Below, piece by piece: positions 25,511-37,489 of a stretch of DNA of 64,000 nt. The stretch's first letter is position 1; every line of letters starts with the position of its first letter. Below the pieces are notes generated by a model, which saw nothing but the letters and a program-made list of their open reading frames with translations, was not told the DNA's origin and did no database searches. The position numbers were made by a program, and so were the translations under genes. Source of the stretch: Nectonema munidae (taxonomy: Eukaryota; Nematomorpha; Nectonematoida; Nectonematidae); assembly GCA_030549495.1 (NCBI GenBank), contig JAUIRK010000065.1, positions 258,001 through 322,000 of the forward strand, read 5' to 3'.

Positions 25511-26536
25511 TTATTTCATTCGTAAAAACGTTTTAACTTCTTTTTTAAAGCGGTAATCAACGAAAAAGAGTGTTAGGTAAAATAAATGAAAGTAGAAAAG
25601 TTCATTGTAAATGAAGAAATTCAGGAAGAGACGAATGTTAAAGTTGTCTCTTCTGATGTATGAAAAAAAGATTGAAGCCAAGCCAGACGGAATCACTAAG
25701 AAAAATGATAAAATGCCATGCGAGAGAAAAAACACGACTGTTTGAAATTTTTGTACTCCCTGATTTCTGTCGGTAGGCAGATTTGTCCTGTCCGTTATCC
25801 TGAGCAAAATGGATTTGTAGCAAAGAGCTACATCAATCGAAAGATAGGAGGCGACAACAGATACAATGACGCGGAAGAGGAGTTCCCGAAATCCTTCAAA
25901 CACTTTGAAAGTTGTAGTCCGATTTGTATCAATTCTAGAATAATAAAAAGTGATGTTGTCGCATGTAACATTGTCAATGAAGCTGTACGAAAAAGAGGGC
26001 AGGTATAGGATTAGGAATAGGACGAAGGCGATGCTTGCTGAAGATTTAAATGGAAAGCATCGCGTCCATTTTGTTTTTAGAGCTGGCTTCACTATTAAAA
26101 TGTATTTGTCTAGGATATAGAAAAAGATGCTGAAAAGAATGCAGGATTTTAAAGTGTGGATGAAAAGCCACTTTAATTTCACATTGTAAAACTGCCACGG
26201 ATATGAAAAGTAAAATGGGAAGAGCGAGGTTAGGGCAAAAATGTTTATGAACGAAGTCAGCAAGAAAAATCCCAGGACCAGGCAAAAAAATGAAGAAATC
26301 TTGAGAATGACGTACGATTTTTCCGCTTTTTCCAGCCGCGTGAAAATGAGAAAGCAAGGAACTACCAACAGCATGGAAAGGAGAACATAAATCCCACTCA
26401 GTGAAATCTTGAGCAAGTTAAGTGTAACAATTTCATCATTTTTGGCTTGGAAAAAGTTCAAGCAGTTTTTGATTGTTGCAGATGTTGCGTCTTTCATCTT
26501 TGATGAATCTTTGAAATGATGAGATGACGAATTCAT
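25511..26536 (-). CDS. Seven-transmembrane receptor (rhodopsin-like GPCR, divergent)
   Basis: A single-exon host gene on the minus strand, 341 codons from the ATG at 26534-26536 (MNSSSHHFKD). The open frame extends ten codons further without an ATG. Seven hydrophobic helices are evident: ISLSGIYVLLSMLLVVPCFL; ILKISSFFCLVLGFFLLTSF; SCILFSIFFYILDKYILI; SIAFVLFLILYLPSF; FRVIVSVVASYLSIDV; FFLSHGILSFFLVIPSGLAS; and LFLNFFIYNELFYFHLFY. LDKYILIVKP sits where DRY is normal, and FVDYRFKKEVKTFL looks like the junction to helix 8. The N-terminus (NSS) and second extracellular loop (NVT, NIT, NRT) carry glycosylation sites. The usual NPxxY motif of helix 7 and the helix-3 cysteine are absent. It would sit in the plasma membrane and couple to G proteins. 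The ligand is unknown, and such intronless divergent receptors are often chemosensory or peptide receptors. The frame is intact, unlike nearly everything around it. Confidence 0.8.
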   Translation of the reverse strand: MNSSSHHFKDSSKMKDATSATIKNCLNFFQAKNDEIVTLNLLKISLSGIYVLLSMLLVVPCFLIFTRLEKAEKSYVILKISSFFCLVLGFFLLTSFINIFALTSLFPFYFSYPWQFYNVKLKWLFIHTLKSCILFSIFFYILDKYILIVKPALKTKWTRCFPFKSSASIAFVLFLILYLPSFSYSFIDNVTCDNITFYYSRIDTNRTTTFKVFEGFRELLFRVIVSVVASYLSIDVALCYKSILLRITDRTNLPTDRNQGVQKFQTVVFFLSHGILSFFLVIPSGLASIFFSYIRRDNFNIRLFLNFFIYNELFYFHLFYLTLFFVDYRFKKEVKTFLRMK

Positions 26537-27556
26537 ACCAACTAAGGAGAATGAGGAGGTGTGCAATTCATGCCGATAAATGTAAAACAGACGTTAGTCA
26601 AAATTCTATCAATTATTTAAAACATTACGTTAGCGAATATCTAACAAATTTATATTAATCCATATATTTCAATTTTACAATTTACAGGATATTCATTTTA
26701 GAATGCTGCTTTTCAAGGATGAGTTTTGAGAAAATACCTAATATTGATGTTGTCTGTGTCATACCATTAGCATAAAATATTCACTGATGAAGATTGTGTA
26801 AGATATCATATAATTATTGCTGTAAGTTGAAAATGAAATGTAATGGAAATTGATTCTGAGTCTAATTATATTGAATTATTTAAGAGCAATCACATTCAAA
26901 TTTTCCTGCTTTTAGAAGGATTCCGAACAATTTAGTCTTTGGTTCGGTGTTGTTTATAGGCAGAATTTAGTATTATAGTTTGCATGCCGCGTTTATATAA
27001 TAAATATGCAGCTGTGTAATTGAGGATTCTATGATGCCTTTTCATTTCAACAGATTCAATCAATGTCCCGTGTTTATGATCTCATAACTAATCGCCATCA
27101 TTCTTGCATGACGAAGCATTCAAAAATGATTTCAACCAGTTTTTACTAATTTTCTTACTGGTTGTAAAATCAATTCTTATTTCCCAAAACCTCCCGAGGT
27201 TGGAACGGAAGAAACCTCTTATCATTTTTAGTCATAAAAATTCAATTTTTACGGCATTAATCGGCGTACATGATTTAATCTAAATAAAAGAGAGACGATT
27301 TTGTTTACTTTTTTTAAGAAAATGTTCTCTATCTTTAATTTTGATATAGAAAATGTGGAGACATGTTTGTAAATGTTGTTTTTTGATAATGTTTACTTAA
27401 ATAAAATGATAGCGCATATGTCAACAGCTGTACTCCTCTTTTCTAAAACAAATTTCTCCAGATAAGAATATGAAAAATTCCTAATTTCTCAAAACATATT
27501 TATCAAAATGACATTAAGTTCTTGATGATAACATTATTTAATTAAAAGACGTTTTT
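26537..27556. other. Region upstream of the receptor gene
   Basis: No coding signal or repeat is recognised. The promoter of the minus-strand receptor should lie at the left of this stretch, but no element can be defined from sequence alone. Confidence 0.4.
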
Positions 27557-28029
27557 ATGTTAGTTAGACTCCAATGCTGTAAATGCCGAGGCAGGGAATT
27601 GAGGATAAGCTCTCATTCCCCTATTGAAATGTCTCAAAGGCTCCCGTCTCAAATAGTCTCTTGCAGTGAATCTCTAGACCTGCCTTCCAGTGGCGGAGTT
27701 GTTTTAACTGAACGGTCTAGAGGTGCAAAGCGAGTAATTAAGCGCTATAACCTATTGCTTCGGGCAGAGCTCGCTCGTTATTATTGGTTTAAAAGGGCTC
27801 TAGGAGTAAATAACTTCGAAATAAAAATTACCTGCTGTCTTGTAGGTTCTGTTAATAAGAACAAAGTCTAGGCCCACCGCTTAAAACTGTGGTTGACGCC
27901 AGGAAAGGCATCTGGTCATAAAATATTTGCTCTAATATTACACTTTATGATAATGCAGCGAAATTCACATCTTATAAAACAATGTTCCCACTTACAAAAT
28001 CCTCGGGTAGATGGGGCAAATAAAAATAT

Positions 28030-28861
28030 GAGGATCATGTCTTTAAATCTTACAAAAAGTGCAAAGAATTCGATTTCAAAAAGTAGCAGTAAGCTTATTT
28101 TGAGACTGGCTAGTATAAATCTAGGATCCCTAGTGGGAAAAAGTATAGAATGTGCAAACATGCTTAGTAGAAGAAAGGTAGCCATTGCAGGTCTACAAGA
28201 GGTGAGATACAAAAATGAGGGAACCAAAATTGTTAGAGGCAATGACGAGGATTACAAGTTATACTGGAGTGGAAACAGTAACAAACAAGGAGGAGTTGGA
28301 TTTATGGTAAGCATGAAATGGGCGCAAAAAGTTATAGCTTTGGAACGTGTGAGTGATAGGACTATGGAAGTTGCTGTTGGAGAAGAGATTGTGACAATGC
28401 TATCTGTTTACGCGCCACAGAGCGGTCTGGAAAGAGAAGAAAAACATGCTTTTTACGCTAGTTTGAGTGGAGAGATGCTGAAGGTGCAAAGGAAGTGTGT
28501 CATCTTAGGTGAGTTTAATGGACATGTTGGAAAAGATTGTGACGGTTATGGAGATGTACGTGGTGGTTTCAGCTTTGGAACAAGAAATGCTGACGGAGAA
28601 AGATTGCTGGATTTTGCTGATAGCTTCCAATTGAAGATTGCCAACACCTGGTTTAAGGAAGATGTGGAAAAATTGATTACCTATGAGTCTGGGGGTCATA
28701 AAACAGTGATTGACTATATCCTTGTCAGAAAAAATGAAAAAGTTAAAAACATTAAAGTTATCCCAGGTGAAATGATCCTGTCACATCACTGCCTTTTGAT
28801 AAATCGATGTTATAATGAAAAATCTAGGAAGCAATCAAAAAATGAAAAGAAGTGTGATTAA
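28030..28861 (+). pseudogene. LINE endonuclease domain (EEP/APE type)
   Basis: The frame is open for over 300 codons to the stop at 28859-28861. Endonuclease/exonuclease/phosphatase blocks are readable in order: LASINLGSLVGKS; AIAGLQEVRYKNEGTK (metal-binding Glu kept); LYWSGNSNKQGGVGFMV; MLSVYAPQSG; CVILGEFNGHVGKD; and DYILVRKNEKVKNIKVIPG. Two catalytic blocks differ from consensus: GDFN is GEFN, and the terminal SDH is SHH. Either change should impair nicking of target DNA. The domain resembles the CFDP2-like endonuclease of RTE-type LINEs. It lies just upstream of the reverse-transcriptase frames. Confidence 0.85.
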
Positions 28862-28878
28862 GACATAGAAGTTGAAAG

Positions 28879-30559
28879 ATGCTAAAGTACAAGAATGACA
28901 AAAGTGCTGAATGGGATCAAATCATAGGCGAAGTATCAAAAATAATGAAAGAAGTTTGTGGAAAATCAAAAAAATGTGTAAGGAAAGCAACGTGGTGGTG
29001 GAATCGAGAGATTGTTCAAAACGCTGTGAAAGAAAAGAAAGAAAAATATCTTTTATGGAGAAGAGAGAAAACTGAAGAAGCCAGAAAGTTATATGTGTTC
29101 CATAGGATTAGGAACAAAGCAAAGTAGGAAATTGCAAAAGCGATGCACGATGAAGCCCGTGACGAAGCAAAACAGATTGAAGAGATGAAAATGGAAAATA
29201 GGCTGAGACATGTGTTTCGCATGGCCAGAACAAGCGCTCTAGACAAAAGTGATGTTATAGGAAATCCCTGCATGAAAAATCAAAGTGGTGAATTGAAGTT
29301 ACGCTTGCCTGCTAGGTTGGATCTATGGAAAGATTATTGTGAAGATCTGTTGAATAAAGAACACGTATGGAACAAAAAGTTGAAAGCTGAGCCAAATGAA
29401 GGTCCCGTATATAAAATTACTTTGGATGAAGTTGAACAAGCTTTGTTGAAAATGAAGAAGAATAAGGCACCTGGCCCGAGTGGTGTACCGATAGAAGCTC
29501 TACAGCTGTGCAGATGAGAAAATGAACTGGCCAGAGTAGGTAATGACATGCTACAAGGAATAAGGATGTCAGAAAGTTGGAGAAAAAGCTTTTTGATAAC
29601 AATATTACAAGGGCAAAGGCGATCACAAAGAGTGCCATAATTACAGAAGCTTCAAATTGATCGAACACTCAATGAAAGTGATAGAGCGAGTTTTGAGAAA
29701 AGAATAAGAAGCAGAGTCAACACCAGCGAGACTCAAATGGGATTCATGCCCGACAAAAGTGCGATTGATTTTGGCGTTCGTCAGCTTATCGAAAAGCATG
29801 TAAACGTGGAGAAGGAGTCGTTCATACTGTTCTTAGATCTTGAGAAAGCCTTTGATCGCATTCCTAGAGAGGTAATTTGGTGGGCATTAAGGAAGACAGG
29901 CGTAATGGAATGTGAAATTAAAGCTGTGATGGAAATGTATAGACAGTCTGAAACTGCAGTACAAATCGAAGGAGAAAAATGTGGGTGGTTCGAAGTTAAA
30001 GTTGGAGTGCACCAGGGCTCCGTGCTCAGTCCACTTCTTTCCACGATTGTGATGGATATGCACTGGCAGAAAACATATCCAAGAACATGAGAGAAATTCT
30101 TTACGCTGATGATTTGATATTGATTGGCAGCAGTTGGGAAGACGTTGAAAACAAGTACAGTTGTTGGAAAGAAGCCTTAGAAAGCAAAGGTTTGAGTATA
30201 TTGAGCGTTTTACTTGCTGGTTCTTTGGTGTTGAGTATGTGTCTGTTGTATGTGAGTTTGGAGATGAATATTGCAAAAACGAAAGCAATAAGAAAATGTT
30301 TTGACTCAGTAAGTGCTATCGATCCGTGTAGTGTGTGTGGAAGCAGAGTAGTTAGGAATGCTATTCAATGCGTGAAATGCGAAATATGGGTTCATAAGAG
30401 ATGTTCATGCTTATCTCTTTCATTGAGCAGAGCGAAAAATTTCATATGTCGCAGTTGTAAGGTAAATCATGAAATTGTGGAAGATCAAGGCTTCGTTAAA
30501 CTAGGTGAAGATGAATTCGAAGTAGTAAAGGAGTTTTGTTATTTGGGTGATGTTCTAAC
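28879..30559 (+). pseudogene. LINE reverse transcriptase, frame-broken
   Basis: Pieces in three frames. The linker and thumb-side helix region is at 28879-29127 (WWWNREIVQNAVKEKKEKYL). A second piece at 29143-29517 contains KMKKNKAPGPSGVPIEAL, the start of the RT. The palm at 29737-30090 reads FLDLEKAFDRIPREVIWWAL, then VHQGSVLSPLLS. At 30087 comes YADDLILIGSSWEDVE, with the catalytic YADD intact. It continues through a zinc-binding module (CSVCGSRVVRNAIQCVKCEI...HKRCSC...CRSC, 30325-30465) seen after YADD in this LINE type, to FCYLGDVLT at 30559, where the insertion cuts it. A 66-bp foreign piece sits in frame at 30195-30260. Stops and frameshifts make it inactive. Confidence 0.85.
30195..30260. 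repeat. 66-bp in-frame fragment of a different LINE inside the RT
   Basis: The sequence from AGTATATTGAGCGTTTTACT to GTATGTGAGTTTG is nearly identical to 35668-35740, part of the minus-strand LINE at 34691-36510, and is antisense to this RT. GTTTG occurs at both edges (30190-30194 and 30256-30260). Without it the text would read ESKGLEMNIAKTKAIRK, matching the family. Confidence 0.8.
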
Positions 30560-33500
30560 GGTAAGCGGCCATTTATTGCTACTCGTAAATCATGTCATCT
30601 TACTCTTTGATCTGTCTCCGCGCTGTCAAATTTGCGCTTTGATAGTGAGCCGTGATACTCTCTCCAACTTGCCTATCTCTCCCGTGTTATATTTTCTCTG
30701 TCCTTCTTACAACATTGCAGTGCAACATTGAATTGCAACTTTGCAAATTTCATTCATCTCTTTTGCTTTTTACTAAGATCGTCAAAACGACGATCGATTA
30801 CGAAGAAATAGCCGAAGTTAAACGATTAACTGTATAATGAATGAGGTTTTGCAAGCATAGCGAAAGCTTTAGTTCTCTTAATAACTTGATTTCAAAACCT
30901 TAGTTAGTTTTGTTCGAGTATCGATTTGGCTAGTTTATTTTTACATATATATACTTACCAAAATATTTTTTACATTTACTGCAGTAATTTTTCTCGCTCT
31001 CAAAGATAAAGCATCCTTCACAGTTTTTAAATGCAAACTAGTTGAATAAAGTTAAATTCTTTTCTGTGTGTCCGCTGATTACTACCAAATTTTATATATC
31101 TCTATGAAATTTTTGTTTCTTAACTTTTGATAAATGTTTTTTATGATAAATATTTGAATTTTTTGATTTTGTTTTGTAATATTTTATAATTTTGAATTCA
31201 GCTTTAAATAATGTTCAAAAACTGATGTGAGAAATATTTTGTTATATAGTTGGAAATTTTACGTTTGGCTAAATTAAGGATTTTTCTAAACTAGAGGTTT
31301 TAATTTCTAGATCACAATTCAAATTTGAGATAAATTAAGTTTTATTGTTCTAATAAAAATACAAAAAAGATAAAAACTTGAAATTCAGAAGCTGATATAG
31401 GTTGCTTGAAAATGACTTTATATTTTTTACTTAGTTACAATTCTGTTAATTAAAAAAAAGGTATAGCTTTTATTGAAGAGTGTAATTGCTTACTATGTAA
31501 ATATGTGAAACAGTTGTAATATCAACCTAAATTTCAAACTGTTGAACAGAAGTGAGTCAAATATTCCAATTCAAATAAATTAACGCTTATAATGTTATAA
31601 AATTAATACTATAATTAACCGTATAAAATTTTCTTCCATTAAATATTTATTGTTTTTAACCAGTTACTTTGCTATTTATTTTTTATTATACTAATAACAA
31701 AATAACACTGATGTAATATCTATTTACTTTTTACAAATAAGCTTCATTAAATCTTTTCACACATTTTAAATCTTTGAGTTACGTTTTAAACTCTTTTAAC
31801 TCAGCCAAAATATTGTTAACTTTATTATTTTAATTAGTGTAAAATATTTAAAGTAAGAGAAACCTTAAATTAAAAATTTTTAAGTTTTTTTTATTTTTGA
31901 GGCTAAACATAATACATATATAAAAAGTTTTCCTAATGTGTTTATTATTTATATATAATAGAAAGTTTAGATCACGGCTATTTTTGTTTTTAACCATGGT
32001 TTTGGACAATTTAATATTTAGATGTTTTAACTACAAACTCTATGAAATAAAAAAAAGATACTCAAAATAAAATTCTAAAATACAGTATTTGTAATAAAAT
32101 ACAGTATTGATATAAAAAATTGTGATTGTGTAAGTATATCATATAAAAAATTTTTTTACTAAAACTAATAAACTATCACAAAAAAATGAGGAGTAATCGT
32201 TAACCTAGATATGTGGTTAATAATATTAAATGAGCACACACAAGTAAAAAAATTACATTAAAGTATGAATTAAAACTTTATTTGAACAAAAATAAATTAG
32301 ATGCCATTTCATTAAAAACAAAGTTTAAAGTTTCTTGATGTTATTTGTATGAATCTTGTGTATAAAGTTTCAGCGTTTGACAATGTTTCTTTAGATTTTT
32401 TGTGTAGATTTCCATTCCACCCAAGAGGTACTACAACGTGGCACGCAATTTTTGAGTGGTCTCGCCTTGAGCCCTTATCCCCTTATTCTTCCATTTAGCA
32501 GTGTCTTCTAAAAATAGTAAATAATATAAAAATTTTGAAATAAATTTTTTTTAGTTACCTTTGATTCTTTTAAACATTATTAATTTCAGCTAATAATCAA
32601 ATAATAAAATTAAAATAAATAAGTAAAAGTAAAAGCTAAATATTTACTTCAAGATAGATTGCAAATTAAAAGAAGGAGTTTGATTTAAACATTGAAAGTT
32701 GACTTCATAGATATCGTCACAACTTTCAACTGGAGTTTTCTTGCAAGAGCTTATGAGAGATGATATTCTTGAAAGAAAAAAATACAAGTTTCTCGTTCTG
32801 GCGTATTCGCTGTAAATATCTTCAATAATTCTTTCTTTTTCTTCACGTTTAAGGTCATTACCTCCATTCCAGTTGTACTTTGAGTTGACCTGTTCAATTT
32901 CAGCCATGTCTTTAAATAATTTTTCTTCGTTTTTGATAAAAAAACTCCATTAGCTCCCAAACACTGACTCTTTCTGATTGAAGACTTGCATGTAATCTAA
33001 AAAAAATATATCCTTTGTAGAGCATTATTATTAAAACATATTTTAAACTTACGAGTTATGAAAGCCTTCAACATGGTTATTTGTCCTGACTTTTTTTCCA
33101 AATACATTCCAAAGTAGAATTTTGTTATCAACTAACCAAGTATTTTCAAAATAAGCGAAAAATGGATCAATCGAGAAAGGGACCATCAACATCTTCATTT
33201 TACGATATGCTACTTTTATCTAAGTTTATTAAAAATTTAAAACAAAATAATTAAATTTTAAATCTCTTTTACTTCCATTTGAGATAAAAAAGCTATTGAA
33301 AGTAACATCTTGATGCATTTTCTAAAGTTCAAACTTCTGGAATATAATGAACTGAATCCAAGGGATACAAGCTTCCTATATACTGCCTGGCAAAAATGAA
33401 AATAGCATCCATGATAGTCGGCTTGGGGAAAAGACTAAAAAAATATTGTGATATTAAAAACATGCTAAAAGTTAAAAAATTTTACATTTCTTGTAGCTGA

Positions 33501-33988
33501 TATAATTGAAGTTTCAAAATCTCCAGTGACATTTTTAATTACATTTTCACCAACTACACTTTTCAAACAATCAAATACGTAACTTAAAATAAAGTTTTAA
33601 AATAAAATTTTAATTTTTTAGTTGAAAAGATTTTTGTGAAATACCTATAAGTTTATTCTTTCTTATCGCATACAAGCGCATAAAGGACTGGTACTTGAAT
33701 ATGATTGTGAAAGGTGTGTATTGTGATTATCTGATGAAAGAGATGTGGCGCCTTTTTAAAAGTACCATCAACAAAAATGGAGTCTATCTGTGAAATTTGG
33801 TTGATGTGATGTAAAGTTTTTCCATAAAAAACTAAGTTCCTTTTGTTTTCGTATTGAAAATCCATTTGCAAAAATCTTGAGCCGTTTGCTACAGTGTATT
33901 TTTCGGGAATGGAAAATTCAAGGTTTTTCGGACAGGAAATTCTTTTTCTGCTTTTTCTTATATACCTTAATATGCTTCTTTTTTTCAT
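30560..33988 (-). mobile_element. Mutator-like (MULE) insertion within the LINE
   Basis: The insert is 3429 bp. Its left edge GGTAAGCGGCCATTTATTGC could be a MULE-type terminus, but no matching right end is present: the transposase ATG abuts the right LINE flank, so the 5' part of the element is lost. 30570-32640 is mostly AT-rich noncoding DNA. The 23-bp flanking repeat is longer than the 8-11 bp usual for Mutator elements. Confidence 0.65.
32644..33988 (-). pseudogene. MULE transposase, 5'-truncated
   Basis: The minus strand first reads, at 33653-33988, a region ending in the first catalytic block IDSIFVDGTFKKAPHLFHQI and TIHTFHNHIQVPVLYALVCD, which is diagnostic of FLYWCH-type MULE transposases. 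Decayed middle parts follow, including DPFFAYFENTWLVDNKILLW and RTNNHVEGFHNS near 33070-33180. The C-terminal helices are at 32644-32960 (AEIEQVNSKYNWNGGNDLKR, RTRNLYFFLSRISSLI). The expected N-terminal FLYWCH zinc finger is absent because the copy starts at the insertion edge. Several frame changes and at least one spacer resembling an intron (GT/AG-bounded, near 33600) separate the parts. Inactive. Confidence 0.75.
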
Positions 33989-34605
33989 TGTTATTTGGGT
34001 GATGTTCTAACAAGAGATGGCGAAATTGAAAAAACGGTGATATCAAGAATTTGAGCTGGTTGGAAAAAGTTTAATGACATTGCTGACGTACTGTGCGGCA
34101 GAGTTTTGTCATTGAAGTTAAAAGGAAGACTATACAAATCGTGTGTAAGGAGTGTTATGTGTTATGGAACAGAGTGTTGGCCAATGAAGAAGGTTGAAGT
34201 GAGACGCATGCAGTCTGCTGAGATGAGGATGTTACGAATGATGTGTGGCAAAACTCTACTCGACAAAGTGCGAAGCAAAGAGATTAGAAGAATGACAGGG
34301 TGGAAGATATAGAGCAGTATTTGGAAGAGCATAGACTCCGTTGTCTAGGACACTTAGAGAGAATCGATCCAACGAAGAGACTATGCGATGAAAACATCAC
34401 TGGACAAGCGAGGAGAGGGAGACCGAAAAAAGATGGGAAGATGCTGTTAAAGAAGACATGAAGCAAAGGAACCTGGAGATTGAAGATGCTGAAATGAAAG
34501 GAAGATGGAGACGTCGCTGCAAATTCAAGGTCGACCTTGGCTCGCCAGGACAAAGACCTGCTCATTAGAGCGAATGGATGATGATGATGATGATGATGAT
34601 GACGT
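33989..34605 (+). pseudogene. C-terminal part and GAT tail of the split LINE
   Basis: After the repeated FCYLGDVLT block the text continues TRDGEIEKTVISRI, LKLKGRLYKSCVRSVMCYGT and ECWPMKKVEVRRMQSAEMRM (34106-34312), then RRGRPKKRWEDAVKEDMKQR-like remains, and the (GAT)8 tail. This is the downstream half of the LINE interrupted at 30559. It is almost identical to 17394-18055. Confidence 0.85.
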
Positions 34606-34690
34606 TTTTATGCTAGTAAAATTTAATCATTTTATATACTTTAAGCATAATGAAATACTAGCAGCCAGTAATGAAATACTGGAATTGATG

Positions 34691-36510
34691 TTGTTGTTGT
34701 TGTTGGCCTCCACTGGCAGATATCTTGTTATCACGAAACCAGAGGCGACCGAGCCGCTTTGGTTGGAACCAGGAGCGATGATGTGTATGTATATAAATCT
34801 GTTTTTTTTAATATCTAAATCTGTGTGTAATGTTAGTAATTAGGGATATGAGATTTAATGATGTATTATGGTGGTTTGAGGGGGCGGTAATCCTAGTTTG
34901 TTTTTCCATTCTGAGAGGAGTTTGGTAACCGCGTGTGGGTTAACCCAAAGATCGAGTGGTTGGAGAAGTGTAGCGATGTGTGGGCAGTTGAATAAGTGCT
35001 CTGTGTTTTGTGGGTGTGTTTTGCAGAGACGGAAGTGAGGCGGGAAGTGTGTTTTTGGGCTGATTTTGTGCAAATATTCGAAGAGAAATGAGGATTTGTT
35101 TGTTCTTAATTGCGCGAGAGTACGTCTGCTGTTGATTGGCAATGATTCTTCAGATTTATGTATGGCGGATGGTGTAGAGTTAAGGATTGGTAAGATTGAA
35201 AGTGAATTGAGGTAATTGGTGACCGCTTGTGTTGGGAGAGTTTGGTTGGTAAGTGCAGTGGTGTATTTGTTGTATATGCGTTGACATTTGTGGAGTAGAA
35301 TGTTGTTGTTTTGTAGTTGAAGAGTCTGTTTTCCATGTGTCTGTGAGGTTTGGGCAGTGTAGAGGTTGTGAAGAGGGTGAAGTGTGGTGGCGGCTTTGGC
35401 TCTGAGGTTAGAAATGTGTATGTTAATATGGGGATATAGAGGTAAGATCAGTGTTTCTGTGTGTAAGTGTTGTGTGTTTGTGTCAGATGCGTGACCTGTG
35501 GCCAATTGGAGAGCTGTGTTTTGTGTTGTTTGTAGTTTGCAAAGGTTTGTTTGAGAGATAGAGTGTCCCCATATTGTGGAAGCGTACTCTAAGATTGGAC
35601 GTGTTATAGCTTTATATGTATTTGTTATGGTTTCCTTGTGTTTGCCTCAGAAAGTTCCTGAGTGGGCTTTGGGTATATTGAGCGTTTTACTTGCTGATTC
35701 TTTGGTGTTGAGTATGTGTCTGTTGTATGTGAGTTTTGAGTCGAATGTGATGGCTACGATTTTTCGGTGTGTGTTAGTGTCTATGATAGTGTTATTGATT
35801 TTTGTGCTGTGTTCAGAATTATGTTGTGTAAAGAATGTTGCTTGTGACTTTGTGTGGTTACATTTGAGTTTATTATCGATGAGCCATTTGTGTATATTGT
35901 CAATGCATGTTTGTGCGTTGAGAGTGGCCTTTGTGATGCTTTGGTTAGTGAATGTTATGTTTTGGTCCGAGATGTTTTGTGTGTATGTTAGCAATTTGAT
36001 CTGGTCCTAGTAATTTGCTGTTGTTGATGTTGTGGACACACTTGTTGTGTGTTCTCGTATGTGTGATTTTGGCAGTTTTTGTAGTTGTTTATTAATGATT
36101 CTGTGTGATTTGTTTGTAGCTTTTGGTGCTGTATTGGTGAACTGTTTATTGAAAGTGTTTGCTATTTCTGTCTTTCATTTTCATTGTGTTATTAAATGAA
36201 ATAGTTCTATTTGTGTCTGTGTAGGTTTTCTTGTTTTGGGGGTTTTGATGATGTTTCAGTATGTGTATATGTTGTGTTTGCTTTGACCAGTTTTTGTTAA
36301 TGTGTTCTTTGCAGAGTGAGAGTTTTAGCCTTTTGATTAGGATTGAATATTTGTTGAGTGTGGGAATATCATGGATTGTGTTTTCTGATTTCGTTTATGA
36401 GTGATCTTATTTTTTGTGGTAACGTTTGATGATCGCTGCGTGCCTTGTTGTTTCCTTTATGAATGAAGTGTTTGCCGGCATGCAATATGATTCTGTGAGA
36501 GTTTTGTGTT
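34691..36510 (-). pseudogene. Jockey-like LINE, 3' half, minus strand
   Basis: The reverse-transcriptase thumb region is at 35647-35994 (CIDNIHKWLIDNKLKCNHTK, then VAITFDSKLTYNRHIL). The C-terminus at 34855-35505 reads SRRTLAQLRTNKSSFLFEYL, CKTHPQNTEHLFNCPHIATL and LQPLDLWVNPHAVTKLLSEW, a conserved end of Jockey-related elements. A 3' UTR follows and the element closes with (CAA)5 at 34691-34705. Upstream, to about 36510, are weak antisense remnants of the palm. The 5' part is missing, cut at the junction with the piggyBac-type repeat at 36515. Family name is tentative. Confidence 0.75.
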
Positions 36511-36514
36511 TTCA

Positions 36515-37480
36515 GTCATATTAGATCATTTCATCACTTTCTAGTTCTTTAGAATATGGTAGATCTTCCATTTAGTCAAGATACATATTTTTTTTTATTT
36601 CTTTCGGTCAAACGTTTACTTTTCATTTAGTTTTCAAGTTGCTTCCTTCTCTAATACTAAACTTCAAAAGATTTCATAATACGTTGTGTTTTTTTTAGGT
36701 AAATATTTCATAATCAAGATGATTGAAGAAAGTATTATAAGCCATAATATACAAAAAAAAATTATATTTTTACTATAATATATAAAGATTTTTTTAAATT
36801 TTTTTATAAAACTGATATTCAGGCATACATCACTAACTCAATTGCCTCTTCCAGGTATTTTATAACCGTATTAGTCAAAATGGAGTACAGAAATAAAATA
36901 AGCATAGTGTATTTGGTATAAAACAGATATTTTATTTGAAAGAGATATTTTATATTTTTGAAAATATTTTTGATATCTAGAAGTAAACCGCTAATCTGAT
37001 TGAAGCTTTTAGATATTTTTAAACCATAAATGCCAAAGTTGAGTCCAGCATCTTCCATTTGGTATAAAAACAGATATTTTATTTAAATTTCAAAAATATT
37101 TCTGTTGGCATTATACGTAAATCGCACATTTGATTACATTTTCTGACATTTTAAAACATCTAAATGCAAAAACTGAATTATGGATTTGGTATAAAAACAT
37201 ATATTTCATGTAAAATTAGAGAGAATATTTTTGGAGATAGTTTCCTGACGTAAACCGCAAATTTGATTGATACTTATAGGTATTTTCAAATGATAAATGT
37301 AAGAAATTAGTTCAGAAATGAAATCTATAAAGAATATGAAAGCATACCTTTTATGTAAAATTTTAAGGAATATTATATTAGATATATTTCTGATTAAAAA
37401 TTTTGATTGACATTTTCTAAATAGTAGCGGTGATTATTGAAAATATTAAATATATAAACATGGTGTCTACGGACCTGAAA
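36515..37480 (-). mobile_element. Partial copy C of the piggyBac-type repeat
   Basis: Reverse complement of copy A 8840-10745, including the same open frame (MEDAG...GIYGLKISKSFNQ) found at 10212-10466. It lies head-to-tail with copy B and lacks both terminal repeats. The junction with the LINE is near 36515 and with copy B near 37480. Confidence 0.75.
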
Positions 37481-37489
37481 ACCCCTTGA

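Larger units (their letters stand above)
27557..34605 (+). mobile_element. RTE-like LINE, split by a 3.4-kb insertion
   Basis: A non-LTR retrotransposon with leader (27557-28030), endonuclease (28090-28810), reverse transcriptase (28880-30559) and C-terminal part (33989-34560), ending in a (GAT)n tail at 34578-34602. Bases 30560-33988 are a foreign insert bracketed by a 23-bp direct repeat, TGTTATTTGGGTGATGTTCT plus AAC (30537-30559 and 33989-34011). The 5' start is estimated from where the unusual GC-richer leader begins. Another 3' copy of the same family is at 17394-18055. Confidence 0.85.
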
